DNA of 64,000 nt from CALINF01 sp039990395 (GCA_039990395.1 JBDXFZ010000146.1:1240001-1304000), one strand, 5' to 3'; positions 42,479-50,848 are shown, numbered from the stretch's first letter. Program-made: numbers and translations. Notes: generated by a model not told the origin, from the letters alone.

Positions 42479-43635
42479 TGTCTCGCCTACTCCCACTGGG
42501 TTGGCTACAACTCAAGCACCAGCCATTACGGCTGATTGCGGCTACATTGGGTATCACGTTTGCCGTTATCCTTATCTGCGTACAAATGGAGTTCCGCGAA
42601 GCACTGTTTCAAAGCGCGGTTCGCTATCACAGTGCGATGGATCACGACCTTGTGATGCTGAGCCCCAAAACAAGCTTTCTGGTGTCTAGTAAGCAGTTTC
42701 CGCGTAACAGACTGTATCAAGTGCTCGGCCACGCGGATGTAGAGAGCGTAACCCCGGTTTACATGCGACTTGGAAGCTGGCGCAACCCGGTTAACCGCGC
42801 CAGTGCCCGCAATATATTTGTGCTGGGGTTCGATCCCTCCAACAAAGGCTTCGCGCGCATCATAGATGAGCAACAACATGCGCTGATTAAGCTCTCAGAC
42901 CACGTGATCTTTGACCAGCGCGGCCGACCAGAATATGGGCCAGTGGCAGAGTTGTTTGACACAAGAGGACCACTGGCTGCAGAAATCAACGACCGGGCCG
43001 TAACCGTTTCGGGGCTGTATACGCTGGGTACTTCTTTTGGCCTAGACGGCGGCATCATCACCTCAGATCTCAATTTTATCCGTGCCTTCCCCAAGCGTTC
43101 TAAATCAGCGATTGATCTTGGCTTGATCCACCTATCCCCGGGGGCGGACGCCACCGAAGTGCAGAGACAAATTATTGAGCATATTCCGCACGATGTGTAC
43201 GTCTATACCTCTGCAGAGTTTCGGGAAATGGAAGTACGGTACTGGAACAAAACCACTCCCATTGGCTACATCTTCACGTTTGGCGCGATCATGGGGTTGG
43301 TGGTGGGATTTATTATCGTTTACCAAATATTGTTTGCCGACGTTCAGGATCATCTAAAGGAATACGCCACGCTCAAAGCGATGGGCTACTCTCATGGCTA
43401 CCTTCGCGGAGTTGTACTACAGCAATCGCTGGTGCTGGCGATACTGGGTTTTTTGCCGGGTATAGGCATCTCATATCTGATCTTCGACAAGGCCTCTGCT
43501 GTAACAGGGCTCCCATTAGCGCTAGATCAGAACGCTGCTGTACTCATCTTCGTGCTCACCATCGGCATGTGCGCCGCATCGGGCATTCTGGCACTACGCA
43601 AACTGCGGGCTGTTGATCCGGCGGAGGTGTTTTGA
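42478..43635 (+). CDS. devC: DevC-like ABC exporter permease (FtsX/MacB type)
   Basis: 385 residues. One N-terminal membrane segment (RLIAATLGITFAVILICVQMEF), a large periplasmic part (about 45-255), then three more membrane segments (IFTFGAIMGLVVGFIIVYQILF, VVLQQSLVLAILGFLPGIGISYLIF, AAVLIFVLTIGMCAASGILAL). The order is that of DevC and MacB-like permeases, and the N-terminal half (LGWLQLKHQPLRL, FREALFQSA) matches DevC. Type VII ABC proteins of this kind use ATP to push a substrate across the outer membrane with DevB and TolC. One-base overlaps join it to both neighbours, so the operon is tightly coupled. Confidence 0.87.
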   Translation: MSRLLPLGWLQLKHQPLRLIAATLGITFAVILICVQMEFREALFQSAVRYHSAMDHDLVMLSPKTSFLVSSKQFPRNRLYQVLGHADVESVTPVYMRLGSWRNPVNRASARNIFVLGFDPSNKGFARIIDEQQHALIKLSDHVIFDQRGRPEYGPVAELFDTRGPLAAEINDRAVTVSGLYTLGTSFGLDGGIITSDLNFIRAFPKRSKSAIDLGLIHLSPGADATEVQRQIIEHIPHDVYVYTSAEFREMEVRYWNKTTPIGYIFTFGAIMGLVVGFIIVYQILFADVQDHLKEYATLKAMGYSHGYLRGVVLQQSLVLAILGFLPGIGISYLIFDKASAVTGLPLALDQNAAVLIFVLTIGMCAASGILALRKLRAVDPAEVF

Positions 43636-44717
43636 TGACAGACGCAACGCCCATCAGCTTATCCGACGTTTCGTATTTTTACGGCAAGGGCGCACTGAAG
43701 AAGCAGATTCTGTTTGGCGTAGGCACCGAGGTGAACGCAGGTGAAATCATCATCCTCACAGGGCCATCCGGATCCGGAAAGACTACTCTGCTGACACTTA
43801 TAGGCGCCCTTCGCTCTGCTCAAGATGGCAGTGTGAAAGTGCTCGGGCAGGAATTGAACAATGCCAAAGAACGGGCACTCATCAAGATACGCCGGAAAAT
43901 TGGTTACATATTCCAATCGCACAACTTACTGGATAGCCTGACTATCAGCCAGAACGTGCAAATGGCTATGCGGTTTAACAACAATAGCGGAGGGAACACT
44001 AGCAAGCAGATTGAGGAGGTACTGGAGCGGGTTGGTCTTGGCGAGCATATGAACAAGTACCCCAGCGCGCTCTCTGGCGGGCAGAAGCAGCGAGCTGGCA
44101 TTGCCAGGGCACTAGTAAACAAGCCCAGCATAGTGCTTGCAGACGAACCCACCGCGTCGCTGGACAAACAATCCGGTCGCGACGTAGTAGACCTCATTCA
44201 GGAACTCGCCAAAGAAGATGGCACAGCCGTGGTGTTGGTCACGCACGACAATCGAATTCTTGATGTTGCCGATCGAATTCTGCATCTGGAAGACGGGCAC
44301 ATGAAGTCACTCACCGAGGCAGTCTCTGAAGACACCAGCCGCATGCTGAACCTGTTGAGCAAGCATGACCCGAGTTCAGCCAGTTATCTCGCGTCCTTTG
44401 CGTTTGCGTTGGCGCGAGTGGCGTTTGCAGATAACGAGGTAACAGAAGACGAGCGCAATGCGATGCAGCGTATTCTTCGTGATGTTGCACACCTCGATCC
44501 TGCCGAAGTGAACTTCATCATGGAGCTATCAATGATGCAAAGGCTCGCACAGAGTCAGATGGCCGATCGTGCGGGTGATGGGCTGGGCGTAGACCGAACC
44601 AAACATTTCGTTGAATCGCTGTACGAGATCGCTCGTGCCGATGGAACCGTCTCACCTGAGGAGATCGAGGAGATCAGGGCGATCACTGCAGAGTTCGGTA
44701 TCGCCCATCCCGAATAA
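43635..44717 (+). CDS. devA: DevA-like ABC ATPase with C-terminal TerB-like domain
   Basis: 360 residues in two parts. Residues 1-230 are a MacB/DevA-type ATPase: Walker A GPSGSGKT (43-50), signature LSGGQ (146-150), Walker B IVLADEP (166-172), H-loop H204. Residues about 250-357 are an added helical part with two matching acidic segments, ADNEVTEDE (265-273) and ADGTVSPEE (335-343), each following FALARVAF or LYEIARAD. This is the pattern of TerB/DUF533-like tellurite resistance proteins. A usual DevA ends at about 240 residues, so the extra domain is a fusion. The ATG overlaps the devC stop by one base. Confidence 0.85.
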   Translation: MTDATPISLSDVSYFYGKGALKKQILFGVGTEVNAGEIIILTGPSGSGKTTLLTLIGALRSAQDGSVKVLGQELNNAKERALIKIRRKIGYIFQSHNLLDSLTISQNVQMAMRFNNNSGGNTSKQIEEVLERVGLGEHMNKYPSALSGGQKQRAGIARALVNKPSIVLADEPTASLDKQSGRDVVDLIQELAKEDGTAVVLVTHDNRILDVADRILHLEDGHMKSLTEAVSEDTSRMLNLLSKHDPSSASYLASFAFALARVAFADNEVTEDERNAMQRILRDVAHLDPAEVNFIMELSMMQRLAQSQMADRAGDGLGVDRTKHFVESLYEIARADGTVSPEEIEEIRAITAEFGIAHPE

Positions 44718-44730
44718 CAAAGCCGCATCG

Positions 44731-45156
44731 CTACGCCGCACTTAATAGATCTGTCAGTCTGGCGTATTCAGCGTGCTGTCGCTGCGTTAATGGAGACAGC
44801 AATGACTCCGCTTTCATGTTCACACTGATACTCGCTTCCTCAAATATCCTCTGCCCGGCCGATGTGAGCGATACCAGACTCACTCGCGCATCTCGCGGGT
44901 TGGTATCGCGCTCCACTAAACCAATCTTTTGCATCGGTCTGAGCATTCGCGTCACACCCGATGCGCTCAGTCCTACGCTCCCTGCAAGATCTACCCTGCG
45001 CACAGACCTATTTTTACTGCTGTACAGCGCGTTCAGCACAGTAAATTCAGTCACACTGATACCGTGCGGCGTGAGTGCGCCCTCTAGTTTGCGAGCAAAA
45101 TTTCCCGCCAGTTTTTCTATCGACAACACAAGTTGAGCTTCTGCTGTGAATGACAT
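44731..45156 (-). CDS. MarR-family transcriptional regulator
   Basis: 141 residues. Winged helix with SVTEFTVLNALY, SVRRVDLAGSVGLSASGVTRMLRPMQKIGLVERDTNPRDARVSLVSLT, the usual MarR wing containing DxRxxxVxLT, and long N- and C-terminal helices for dimerisation. It is convergent with the DevA-type gene and divergent from the DUF1993 gene; the nested palindromes directly upstream of its own start are the likely operator for both itself and the DUF1993 gene. Ligand unknown. Confidence 0.92.
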   Translation of the reverse strand: MSFTAEAQLVLSIEKLAGNFARKLEGALTPHGISVTEFTVLNALYSSKNRSVRRVDLAGSVGLSASGVTRMLRPMQKIGLVERDTNPRDARVSLVSLTSAGQRIFEEASISVNMKAESLLSPLTQRQHAEYARLTDLLSAA

Positions 45157-45177
45157 GAGACACCTCTTAACACATAA

Positions 45178-45204
45178 TTGACTAATACTTGATTAGTCAA
45201 GTAT
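45178..45204. promoter_or_regulatory. nested palindromic MarR operator
   Basis: Two overlapping perfect palindromes: TTGACTAAT-N5-ATTAGTCAA (45178-45200) and ATACTTGA-TTAG-TCAAGTAT (45185-45204). They lie 22 bases upstream of the marR start and 166 bases before the DUF1993 gene. MarR proteins commonly bind AT-rich dyads of this size. Confidence 0.75.
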
Positions 45205-45369
45205 CTAGCAATCATTCTATCTTGGCAAGCTATTTTTGATAGAGGGCAAGCGCAGCAGTGCATCACGCCGGTAGCGAAACCTATCTCAGCTGACCTGAGT
45301 TAGTTGACCTACAGGGTGTCAACACGCTACTTTCGCTTGCATCAAAGAATGATCATCAGGAGCAAAATC

Positions 45370-45891
45370 ATGGCGAGTTCTCTTTACGACATTAGCGTTG
45401 CCTCATTCCTGCAGATACTGCGTGGTGTGGCAGGCACTCTGGATAAAGGGTTGAAACATTGCCAGGAGACCGGACAGGACCCCAACGAAGTTCTGGCAGC
45501 GCAACTTGCCGACGATATGCTGCCATTTACGTTTCAGCTATTTGCGGTGGTTCATCAGTCGGCAGGCGCTATTGCAGCAATAAAGAGCGGCGAGTTTAGT
45601 CCGCCGGCCGCCCTGCCCGACCTGGATTACGCCGGGTATCAGGGTTTAATCAACGACACGATTGCCGAATTAGAAGCCTTGTCTGAAGACGATATCAACG
45701 CACTTGCCGGCGGCACTGTCATCTTCAAGATGGGCGGGAACGAGATACCCTTCACAACAGAAAATTTCGTGCTGAGTTTTGCCACTCCCAATCTTATGTT
45801 TCACGCCACAACGGCTTACGACCTGCTCAGGCAACGCGATGTGCCTCTGAGTAAAATCGATTATCTGGGTAGCCTGCGTATCGGTGTATAG
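45370..45891 (+). CDS. DUF1993 family protein
   Basis: 173 residues starting MASSLYDISVASFLQILRGVAGTLDKGLKHC, the hallmark of DUF1993 proteins, which are four-helix proteins related to the DinB group. Further blocks are DDMLPFTFQLFAVVHQSA, LNFVLSFATPNLMFHATTAYDLLR and DYLG. No metal-binding histidine triad like that of DinB is apparent. Cytoplasmic, function unknown. The ATG at 45370 follows GGAG by seven bases; the longer frame is not supported. It is divergent from a MarR gene that likely represses it. Confidence 0.88.
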   Translation: MASSLYDISVASFLQILRGVAGTLDKGLKHCQETGQDPNEVLAAQLADDMLPFTFQLFAVVHQSAGAIAAIKSGEFSPPAALPDLDYAGYQGLINDTIAELEALSEDDINALAGGTVIFKMGGNEIPFTTENFVLSFATPNLMFHATTAYDLLRQRDVPLSKIDYLGSLRIGV

Positions 45892-45907
45892 CGCATATCA
45901 GGCGCAT

Positions 45908-45939
45908 CCCGCTGAACTTGCTTAGGCTAGTCCAGCGGG
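45908..45939. terminator. possible terminator between convergent DUF1993 and transglutaminase genes
   Basis: CCCGCTG and CAGCGGG pair across an 18-base loop. The right arm lies inside the end of the transglutaminase gene. No T-run of note on either strand, so weak. Confidence 0.3.
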
Positions 45940-46781
45940 GTTACCCATACGCCTACATCCAACGTGGACTGCTGCGCGCCCTTGAAGGAACCACCGACCG
46001 GCGGTACAGATTCAGGTAACCTAGATACAGCAACGGCGACATGATCTCCGCCCGCCACTTTTCCTGTGGTGGGATCCCAACCTTTCCATCCCGCACCAGG
46101 CAGGTAGACTTCTGCCCACGCGTGCGTGGTGCCGATTTCCTGAGACATTAAAGGTGCATGGAGATAGCCACTAACAAAGCGCGCTGCCAGCCCCAGGCTA
46201 CGTGCTGCCTCCATAAACAGGCAGGCAAAGTCACGACAGGAGCCTGACTGCTTGGCCAACGTTTCACTGGCCGACTGCACTCCCGGTTCATTGCGGACGC
46301 AATAGCTCATCTCATTAAAGATAGCCTCAGCTATGCGCTGCAATAGCGAAAAGGTCTGTATCGACTCCCCACGCTGCCAGATCGCCGCGAGCCACTTCTG
46401 CACATGCGCTAACTCCTCTTGCTGTGCGGGCAGCCGATAGGATTGGAGTATAAGCTCGTCGTGGGGCTCATAGACAAACGGATAATTCACGGCGTAATCG
46501 GATACCACGAAATCCAGAGGGTCATTGTTGAACTGTGCAATCACCATCTCTACTTCTATCGACAGTTGCTTGGTTGGTGAAGAAAAACTGGCGATCGCTA
46601 CCGAGTTGTCTTCGACATCCCGATGCCAATACACGTTGGCATCAGGTGAAAGCGTTAGGTTAAACGATTCTATACGCAGTTCATGATCTTCGCGTGGTCG
46701 GAGCAATAAGCGATGCGTACCCAGAGTGATTTCGCCGGTGTAGTTGTAATAGGTTCTGTGAAGTATCTTAAAGCGCTGCAT
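45927..46781 (-). CDS. transglutaminase-like protein
   Basis: 284 residues. The N-terminal bacterial transglutaminase region begins MQRFKILHRTYYNYTGEITLGTHRLLLRPRE, followed by the cysteine-protease-like core: Cys in QSGSCRDFACLFMEAAR, His in TTHAWAEVYLPGAGW and Asp in WKGWDPTTG. All three catalytic residues are present. Cytoplasmic by lack of signal peptide. Substrate unknown; such proteins are peptidases or amidases more often than cross-linkers. It overlaps the stop of the second transglutaminase gene (46781) by one base. Confidence 0.88.
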   Translation of the reverse strand: MQRFKILHRTYYNYTGEITLGTHRLLLRPREDHELRIESFNLTLSPDANVYWHRDVEDNSVAIASFSSPTKQLSIEVEMVIAQFNNDPLDFVVSDYAVNYPFVYEPHDELILQSYRLPAQQEELAHVQKWLAAIWQRGESIQTFSLLQRIAEAIFNEMSYCVRNEPGVQSASETLAKQSGSCRDFACLFMEAARSLGLAARFVSGYLHAPLMSQEIGTTHAWAEVYLPGAGWKGWDPTTGKVAGGDHVAVAVSRLPESVPPVGGSFKGAQQSTLDVGVWVTPLD

Positions 46782-47590
46782 CAGATCGCATCTCCAGCGG
46801 CTTCTCGCGTGATGCGCTTTACCTCCACAGACAGATGCCTGGGTATCAGAGGTGGGCCAAACTGAGTAAAGACCGCAACGTCTGCTGCGTCACGCCCGTA
46901 CCCTGTGGCCACGTAGCCTCCCGTTCCCAGCGGGCGCATCACATCAAATGCATACCATCTGCCGCCCACATAGGCTTCAAACCACGCATGCAGATCCATC
47001 GGCTCTAGCTCATGCAGATAGCCAACCACCAATCGTGCCGGTATACACAAACTTCGGCACATCGCGATAGCCAGATGAGCATAATCTCTGCAGACGCCAG
47101 ACCCCCGCTCGTTCACCTCCACCGCCGACACTAGCAAGTGCCCACCCTCATAGTCGTACACAATGCTCTCGGCCACCCAGGCCACAATGGCGGCCACCTG
47201 ATCGTATCCCGGTGTCGCATCGGCACAAATCTCTGCTGTCATCTGCGAGAAGCGCTCTGTTTCGCAATACCGGCTCGGCAGTAGAAAGTTCAGCACATCA
47301 TCGGGTAGATCCTGCACGGGAACAAAAGGCGCGCCGGCGCCAGTATCCAATGTGTCTGCCGTCATTACCTCGGCAGACGTCACAATACCGAACTCCCCCG
47401 GCTGTGCGACCAGACGCTGGCAGAGGTTGCCATAGAGATCAGTAAACTCAAACACCGGCACACTGGGTTCGATGCGGTAGTCTTCTGTCGCAACCCACTG
47501 CTGCGCGCCGCTGCGGGGCCGCAGCATCAACAGAAATGGAGTGGGCTCAATGATATCGAACGCGAGTGTAAACTGGGTGCGAAGCCACAT
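46781..47590 (-). CDS. transglutaminase-like protein
   Basis: About 269 residues beginning MWLRTQFTLAFDIIEPTPFLLMLRPRSG, an N-terminal domain typical of this group. The catalytic residues are Cys in GSGVCRDYAHLAIAM, His in DLHAWFEAYVGG and Asp in WYAFDVMRP. It ends with a short tail. I start at the ATG at 47590; a GTG ten codons upstream with AGGA is the alternative. The stop overlaps the start of the following transglutaminase by one base, so the two are co-translated. Such pairs are often beside ATP-grasp and alpha-E genes, which are absent here. Confidence 0.87.
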   Translation of the reverse strand: MWLRTQFTLAFDIIEPTPFLLMLRPRSGAQQWVATEDYRIEPSVPVFEFTDLYGNLCQRLVAQPGEFGIVTSAEVMTADTLDTGAGAPFVPVQDLPDDVLNFLLPSRYCETERFSQMTAEICADATPGYDQVAAIVAWVAESIVYDYEGGHLLVSAVEVNERGSGVCRDYAHLAIAMCRSLCIPARLVVGYLHELEPMDLHAWFEAYVGGRWYAFDVMRPLGTGGYVATGYGRDAADVAVFTQFGPPLIPRHLSVEVKRITREAAGDAI

Positions 47591-47735
47591 GATTGCTGTT
47601 CCGTTATTGAATAGACCCACGATATGTTCCTATGGGTAATCGCTCGGTGAGAGTGTAGCAACTAGACCAGTTTGCCAATAGCGATCATCTCCGCTATTTT
47701 CGGGTAATAACTTTTGTGCAACAAGGTCCGTCCAC

Positions 47736-48551
47736 ATGACAGTACCCGCTGAAGATAGCAGCCCCTACATTATCGAGAGCACCAGCAATCACGTTCGCTG
47801 GATAACGCTTAACCGACCAAAACAGCGTAACCCCCTCTCCAGCGACATGCTTGCAGCGCTTACAGACGCCGTCGCCAGAGCGGGTGAAGATCGCAACGTA
47901 CGCGCAATCGTTCTTACCGGGTCGGGACCTGTGTTTTCTGCCGGACATGATCTGCGGCAAATGAGTCGCCAGCCAGGAGAAGATATCGAGGAATTGGAAG
48001 CGCGGATCCGCGCCATACTCGAGAGTTGTGCTGCAATGATGCTCAGCATCGTCAATAGCCCAAAGGCCATTATTGCCTGCGTACAAGGCACCGCCACGGC
48101 CGCAGGCTGTCAGCTGGTATCGGCCTGTGATTTGGCCGTTGCCGCCGATACAGCAACATTTTGCACTCCCGGCGTTAATATGGGTGCATTCTGCACTACC
48201 CCCCTCGTTGGTATAGGCCGCAATATTCACCGCAAGCATGCGATGGCATTAGCGCTTACAGGCGACGCAGTCACCGCCGAAGATGCTGTGCGGTTTGGGC
48301 TGATTAACGAAGCTGTGCCTGCCGATACATTACTGCAACGCACGACCGAGTTAGCGGACCGCATTGCCTCAAAATCTGCCCAGGGTATACGCAATGGCAA
48401 AGCAGATTTTTACGCACAGGTTGAACTGCCAATAGAAGATGCGTTTGCCTATGCCAACGACGCGATGATACGCGCAATGACCTCTCCCGATGCAGAAGAA
48501 GGCAAGGCGGCGTTCTTTGAAAAGCGCTCGCCTCAATGGGGCGATGCCTGA
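47736..48551 (+). CDS. enoyl-CoA hydratase/isomerase family protein (ECHDC3-like)
   Basis: 271 residues of the crotonase fold. The oxyanion blocks are VFSAGHDLRQM, and CVQGTATAAGCQLVSACDLAVAADTATFCTPGVNMGAFC, typical of the ECHDC3 group, which lacks the second catalytic glutamate in the usual place. GLINEAVPAD and FFEKRSPQW are also standard. It probably acts on an acyl-CoA in the cytoplasm; the reaction cannot be fixed. It is followed seven bases later by a CoA-binding protein gene, with which it forms an operon. Confidence 0.88.
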   Translation: MTVPAEDSSPYIIESTSNHVRWITLNRPKQRNPLSSDMLAALTDAVARAGEDRNVRAIVLTGSGPVFSAGHDLRQMSRQPGEDIEELEARIRAILESCAAMMLSIVNSPKAIIACVQGTATAAGCQLVSACDLAVAADTATFCTPGVNMGAFCTTPLVGIGRNIHRKHAMALALTGDAVTAEDAVRFGLINEAVPADTLLQRTTELADRIASKSAQGIRNGKADFYAQVELPIEDAFAYANDAMIRAMTSPDAEEGKAAFFEKRSPQWGDA

Positions 48552-48557
48552 CACATC

Positions 48558-48986
48558 ATGCCATTGCAAGAAGATACAGCGATCGCCGGCGTTCTCCAAA
48601 GAGCCAAAAATATCGCCTTACTAGGTGCCAGCCACAAACCTGCAAGACCCAGCCACAGTGTGATGCAGTTTTTGCTATCTCATGGCTACACAGTTTTCCC
48701 CGTCAACCCCGGGCTTGCGGGTAGTGAATTATTAGGCCAGCGGGTCTATGGCACCCTGGATGAAGTGCCTGGGTCAATTGATATGGTGGACGTATTTCGC
48801 AACGCCTCGTTTCTGCCGGGCATTGTTGAGGAAACTATCAACAAGAATATACCTATGCTCTGGACCCAGCTTGACGTTATAGATGAGTCCGCCGCTGCTC
48901 ACGCCGAGAAACACGGCGTTCGCGTTGTAATGAATCGCTGCCCTGCAATTGAATGGCCGCGCCTGCGTCAGGCAGGATTACTTTGA
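48558..48986 (+). CDS. CoA-binding protein (YccU-like)
   Basis: 142 residues with a CoA-binding Rossmann fold: KNIALLGASHKPARPSHSVMQFLLSHGYTVFPVNPGLAG, VYGTLDEVPGSIDMVDVFRNASFLPGIVEE, and MNRCPAIEWPRL near the C terminus. This is the whole length of the YccU/YneT group of succinyl-CoA-ligase-like CoA-binding domain proteins. Function unknown. It sits seven bases after the enoyl-CoA hydratase gene, and its stop overlaps the likely TTG start of the following cytochrome gene (TTGA). Confidence 0.9.
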   Translation: MPLQEDTAIAGVLQRAKNIALLGASHKPARPSHSVMQFLLSHGYTVFPVNPGLAGSELLGQRVYGTLDEVPGSIDMVDVFRNASFLPGIVEETINKNIPMLWTQLDVIDESAAAHAEKHGVRVVMNRCPAIEWPRLRQAGLL

Positions 48987-49582
48987 CGCCGCTCAATTGC
49001 GGGCGCCCCACTCGCTCAAGGCTCATCAGGCATTACATTGCGCTGACCTTATTGCTGGCAATATCCAGCCAGCACTCCTTGGGTAGCGAGCCTATTCGCT
49101 ACGGCATTGGTCGACACGCTTCGCAAGCAGAGATTGCCGACTGGGATATCGATATAAAGCCAAATGGTGAAGGGCTGCCCGCAGCCGAGGGAACGGCAAT
49201 TCAAGGTAAAGTACTGTATGCAGATATGTGCGAGCAATGTCATGGCGTCGGCGGAATCGACGGCTCTTTTGGGTCTTTGGTTGGCCGACTTCCTGAAGAC
49301 ATTTTTCCCTTTGGCCGTGACCCCACTGTAGAGAAGACAGTCGGCAACTACTGGCCTTACGCTACAACGCTGTTCGACTATATACGGCGAGCTATGCCTT
49401 TTGATGCACCTGGCTCACTGAGCAACGAGGATGTCTATAGTCTTGTCGCTTACGTATTGCAGGAGAACGACATCATCGAAGCTGGCACCCTACTTGATCA
49501 GAGTAATCTGCCTGATATACAGATGCCGGCAAGAGACCGCTTCGTGCCCGATGATCGTCATGGCGGCAATCAGATCCGTTAA
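48983..49582 (+). CDS. c-type cytochrome, probable partner of the SoxC-type enzyme
   Basis: About 199 residues. A basic N terminus with a membrane or signal segment (LIRHYIALTLLLAISSQHSLGS) leads to a class I cytochrome with a single haem site CEQCH (MCEQCHGVGGIDG) and a distal Met candidate in FDYIRRAMPFDAPGSLSNEDVYSLVAYVLQ. The most likely start is TTG at 48983, overlapping the previous stop and following CAGGA by five bases; an earlier frame start at 48953 lies inside the CoA-binding gene. It precedes the SoxC-type molybdoenzyme gene by 24 bases and would take its electrons. Confidence 0.82.
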   Translation: MTPLNCGRPTRSRLIRHYIALTLLLAISSQHSLGSEPIRYGIGRHASQAEIADWDIDIKPNGEGLPAAEGTAIQGKVLYADMCEQCHGVGGIDGSFGSLVGRLPEDIFPFGRDPTVEKTVGNYWPYATTLFDYIRRAMPFDAPGSLSNEDVYSLVAYVLQENDIIEAGTLLDQSNLPDIQMPARDRFVPDDRHGGNQIR

Positions 49583-49606
49583 CGTTGCGCTTGGGGAAAC
49601 GAGTAT

Positions 49607-50848
49607 ATGACTGAAAAGAACAAGCCCCGAGCAGTACGCACAGGTTCACGGCGGGAGTTTCTCGCTGGCATTACAGTGGCAAGCGGCTCTTTGATCGGCA
49701 GCTCCCTTGCTCAAGCAACCACCAACACTAACGCTGTTCCTCAAGACCCCACGAAGATCCAGGGAAATGGCCCCAGCGCGAATGGTCTGCGCTCGGAACA
49801 TGAGGTACTAGAGCGACTACCCGCGCTCAACATTGTCTCGCTAACGCCTCTTGAGCAGCTCCATGGCACGTTGACTCCGGCTGACCTGCACTTCGAGCGA
49901 CATCACGCTGGGATTCCGAAGATTGACCCTCGAGAACACCATCTATTCTTGCACGGCATGGTAGATCAGCCCCTGAAATTTTCTGTAGCAGATCTGCAGC
50001 GCTTCCCTGCGGTAACCCGCACCTGCTTTATAGAGTGCTCTGGCAACCTCAATACACGCGCGACTGAGAAAGCCTCCGTGCAGATGCTCTGCGGATTGAC
50101 CAGCCAGAGTGAGTGGACAGGCGTCTCTTTACGCACGCTACTCAACGAGGCAGGCCTAAAGCCCGGTGCCAGCTGGTGTCTTGCTGAAGGGTCGGACGCC
50201 GCGGTAATGACACGCAGTATCCCTGTCGAAAAGTTACTCGATGATGCGATGGTGGCCTATGCACAGAACGGTGAACCACTGCGGCCTGCACAGGGTTATC
50301 CTCTAAGGCTGTTATTACCAGGCTGGGAGGGCAACACGCATATCAAGTGGCTGCGGCGGTTAGAATTATCTGACAGTCCATTTATGACGCGCGAAGAGAC
50401 ATCCAAATATACCGACCCGCTAAAAGACGATACGGCACGCCAATTTAGTGTAATCATGGATGCGCGTTCTGTGATTACCAGCCCCTCCTATCCGCAGCAG
50501 CTGGAACGCGGTTGGCATGAGATTCGGGGTATTGCATGGAGTGGTCGCGGTCGCATTCGCGCCGTTGAGATAAGTGTTGATGGGGGAAAGACCTGGGCAG
50601 AGGCCACACTGCAAGGGCCCGTTTTACCCAAGGCCCATACGCGTTTTGGTTTACCGTGGCGCTGGGACGGGAATCCAGCGGAAATCGCTAGCCGAGCAAT
50701 CGATGAGACCGGTTACGTGCAGCCCACCCGTCGCCAATTAATCGACGCGCGAGGTCCAGGCAGTGCGCTATACCATCTTAACCCCATCATGCACTGGCTG
50801 GTTGAGCGTGACGGTCGTGTGCTCTACAAAGCAGAACCCTGGTCGTGA
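49607..50848 (+). CDS. SoxC-type sulfite dehydrogenase (molybdopterin subunit)
   Basis: 413 residues. A twin-arginine signal (SRREFLAG at 14-21) leads to the sulfite oxidase fold: HHAGIPKIDPREHHLFLHGMVDQPLKFSV, then the molybdenum ligand C144 in RTCFIECSGN, SEWTGVSLRTLL, PLRLLLPGWEGNTHIKWLRRLEL, and a C-terminal dimerisation domain with RGIAWSGRGRIRAVEISVDGGKTW. Together with the cytochrome in front it should oxidise sulfite or a bound sulfur species in the periplasm. No soxXYZAB genes are in the window. GGGGAAACGAGTAT precedes the ATG. SoxC-like versus SorA-like cannot be settled by reading alone. Confidence 0.88.
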   Translation: MTEKNKPRAVRTGSRREFLAGITVASGSLIGSSLAQATTNTNAVPQDPTKIQGNGPSANGLRSEHEVLERLPALNIVSLTPLEQLHGTLTPADLHFERHHAGIPKIDPREHHLFLHGMVDQPLKFSVADLQRFPAVTRTCFIECSGNLNTRATEKASVQMLCGLTSQSEWTGVSLRTLLNEAGLKPGASWCLAEGSDAAVMTRSIPVEKLLDDAMVAYAQNGEPLRPAQGYPLRLLLPGWEGNTHIKWLRRLELSDSPFMTREETSKYTDPLKDDTARQFSVIMDARSVITSPSYPQQLERGWHEIRGIAWSGRGRIRAVEISVDGGKTWAEATLQGPVLPKAHTRFGLPWRWDGNPAEIASRAIDETGYVQPTRRQLIDARGPGSALYHLNPIMHWLVERDGRVLYKAEPWS

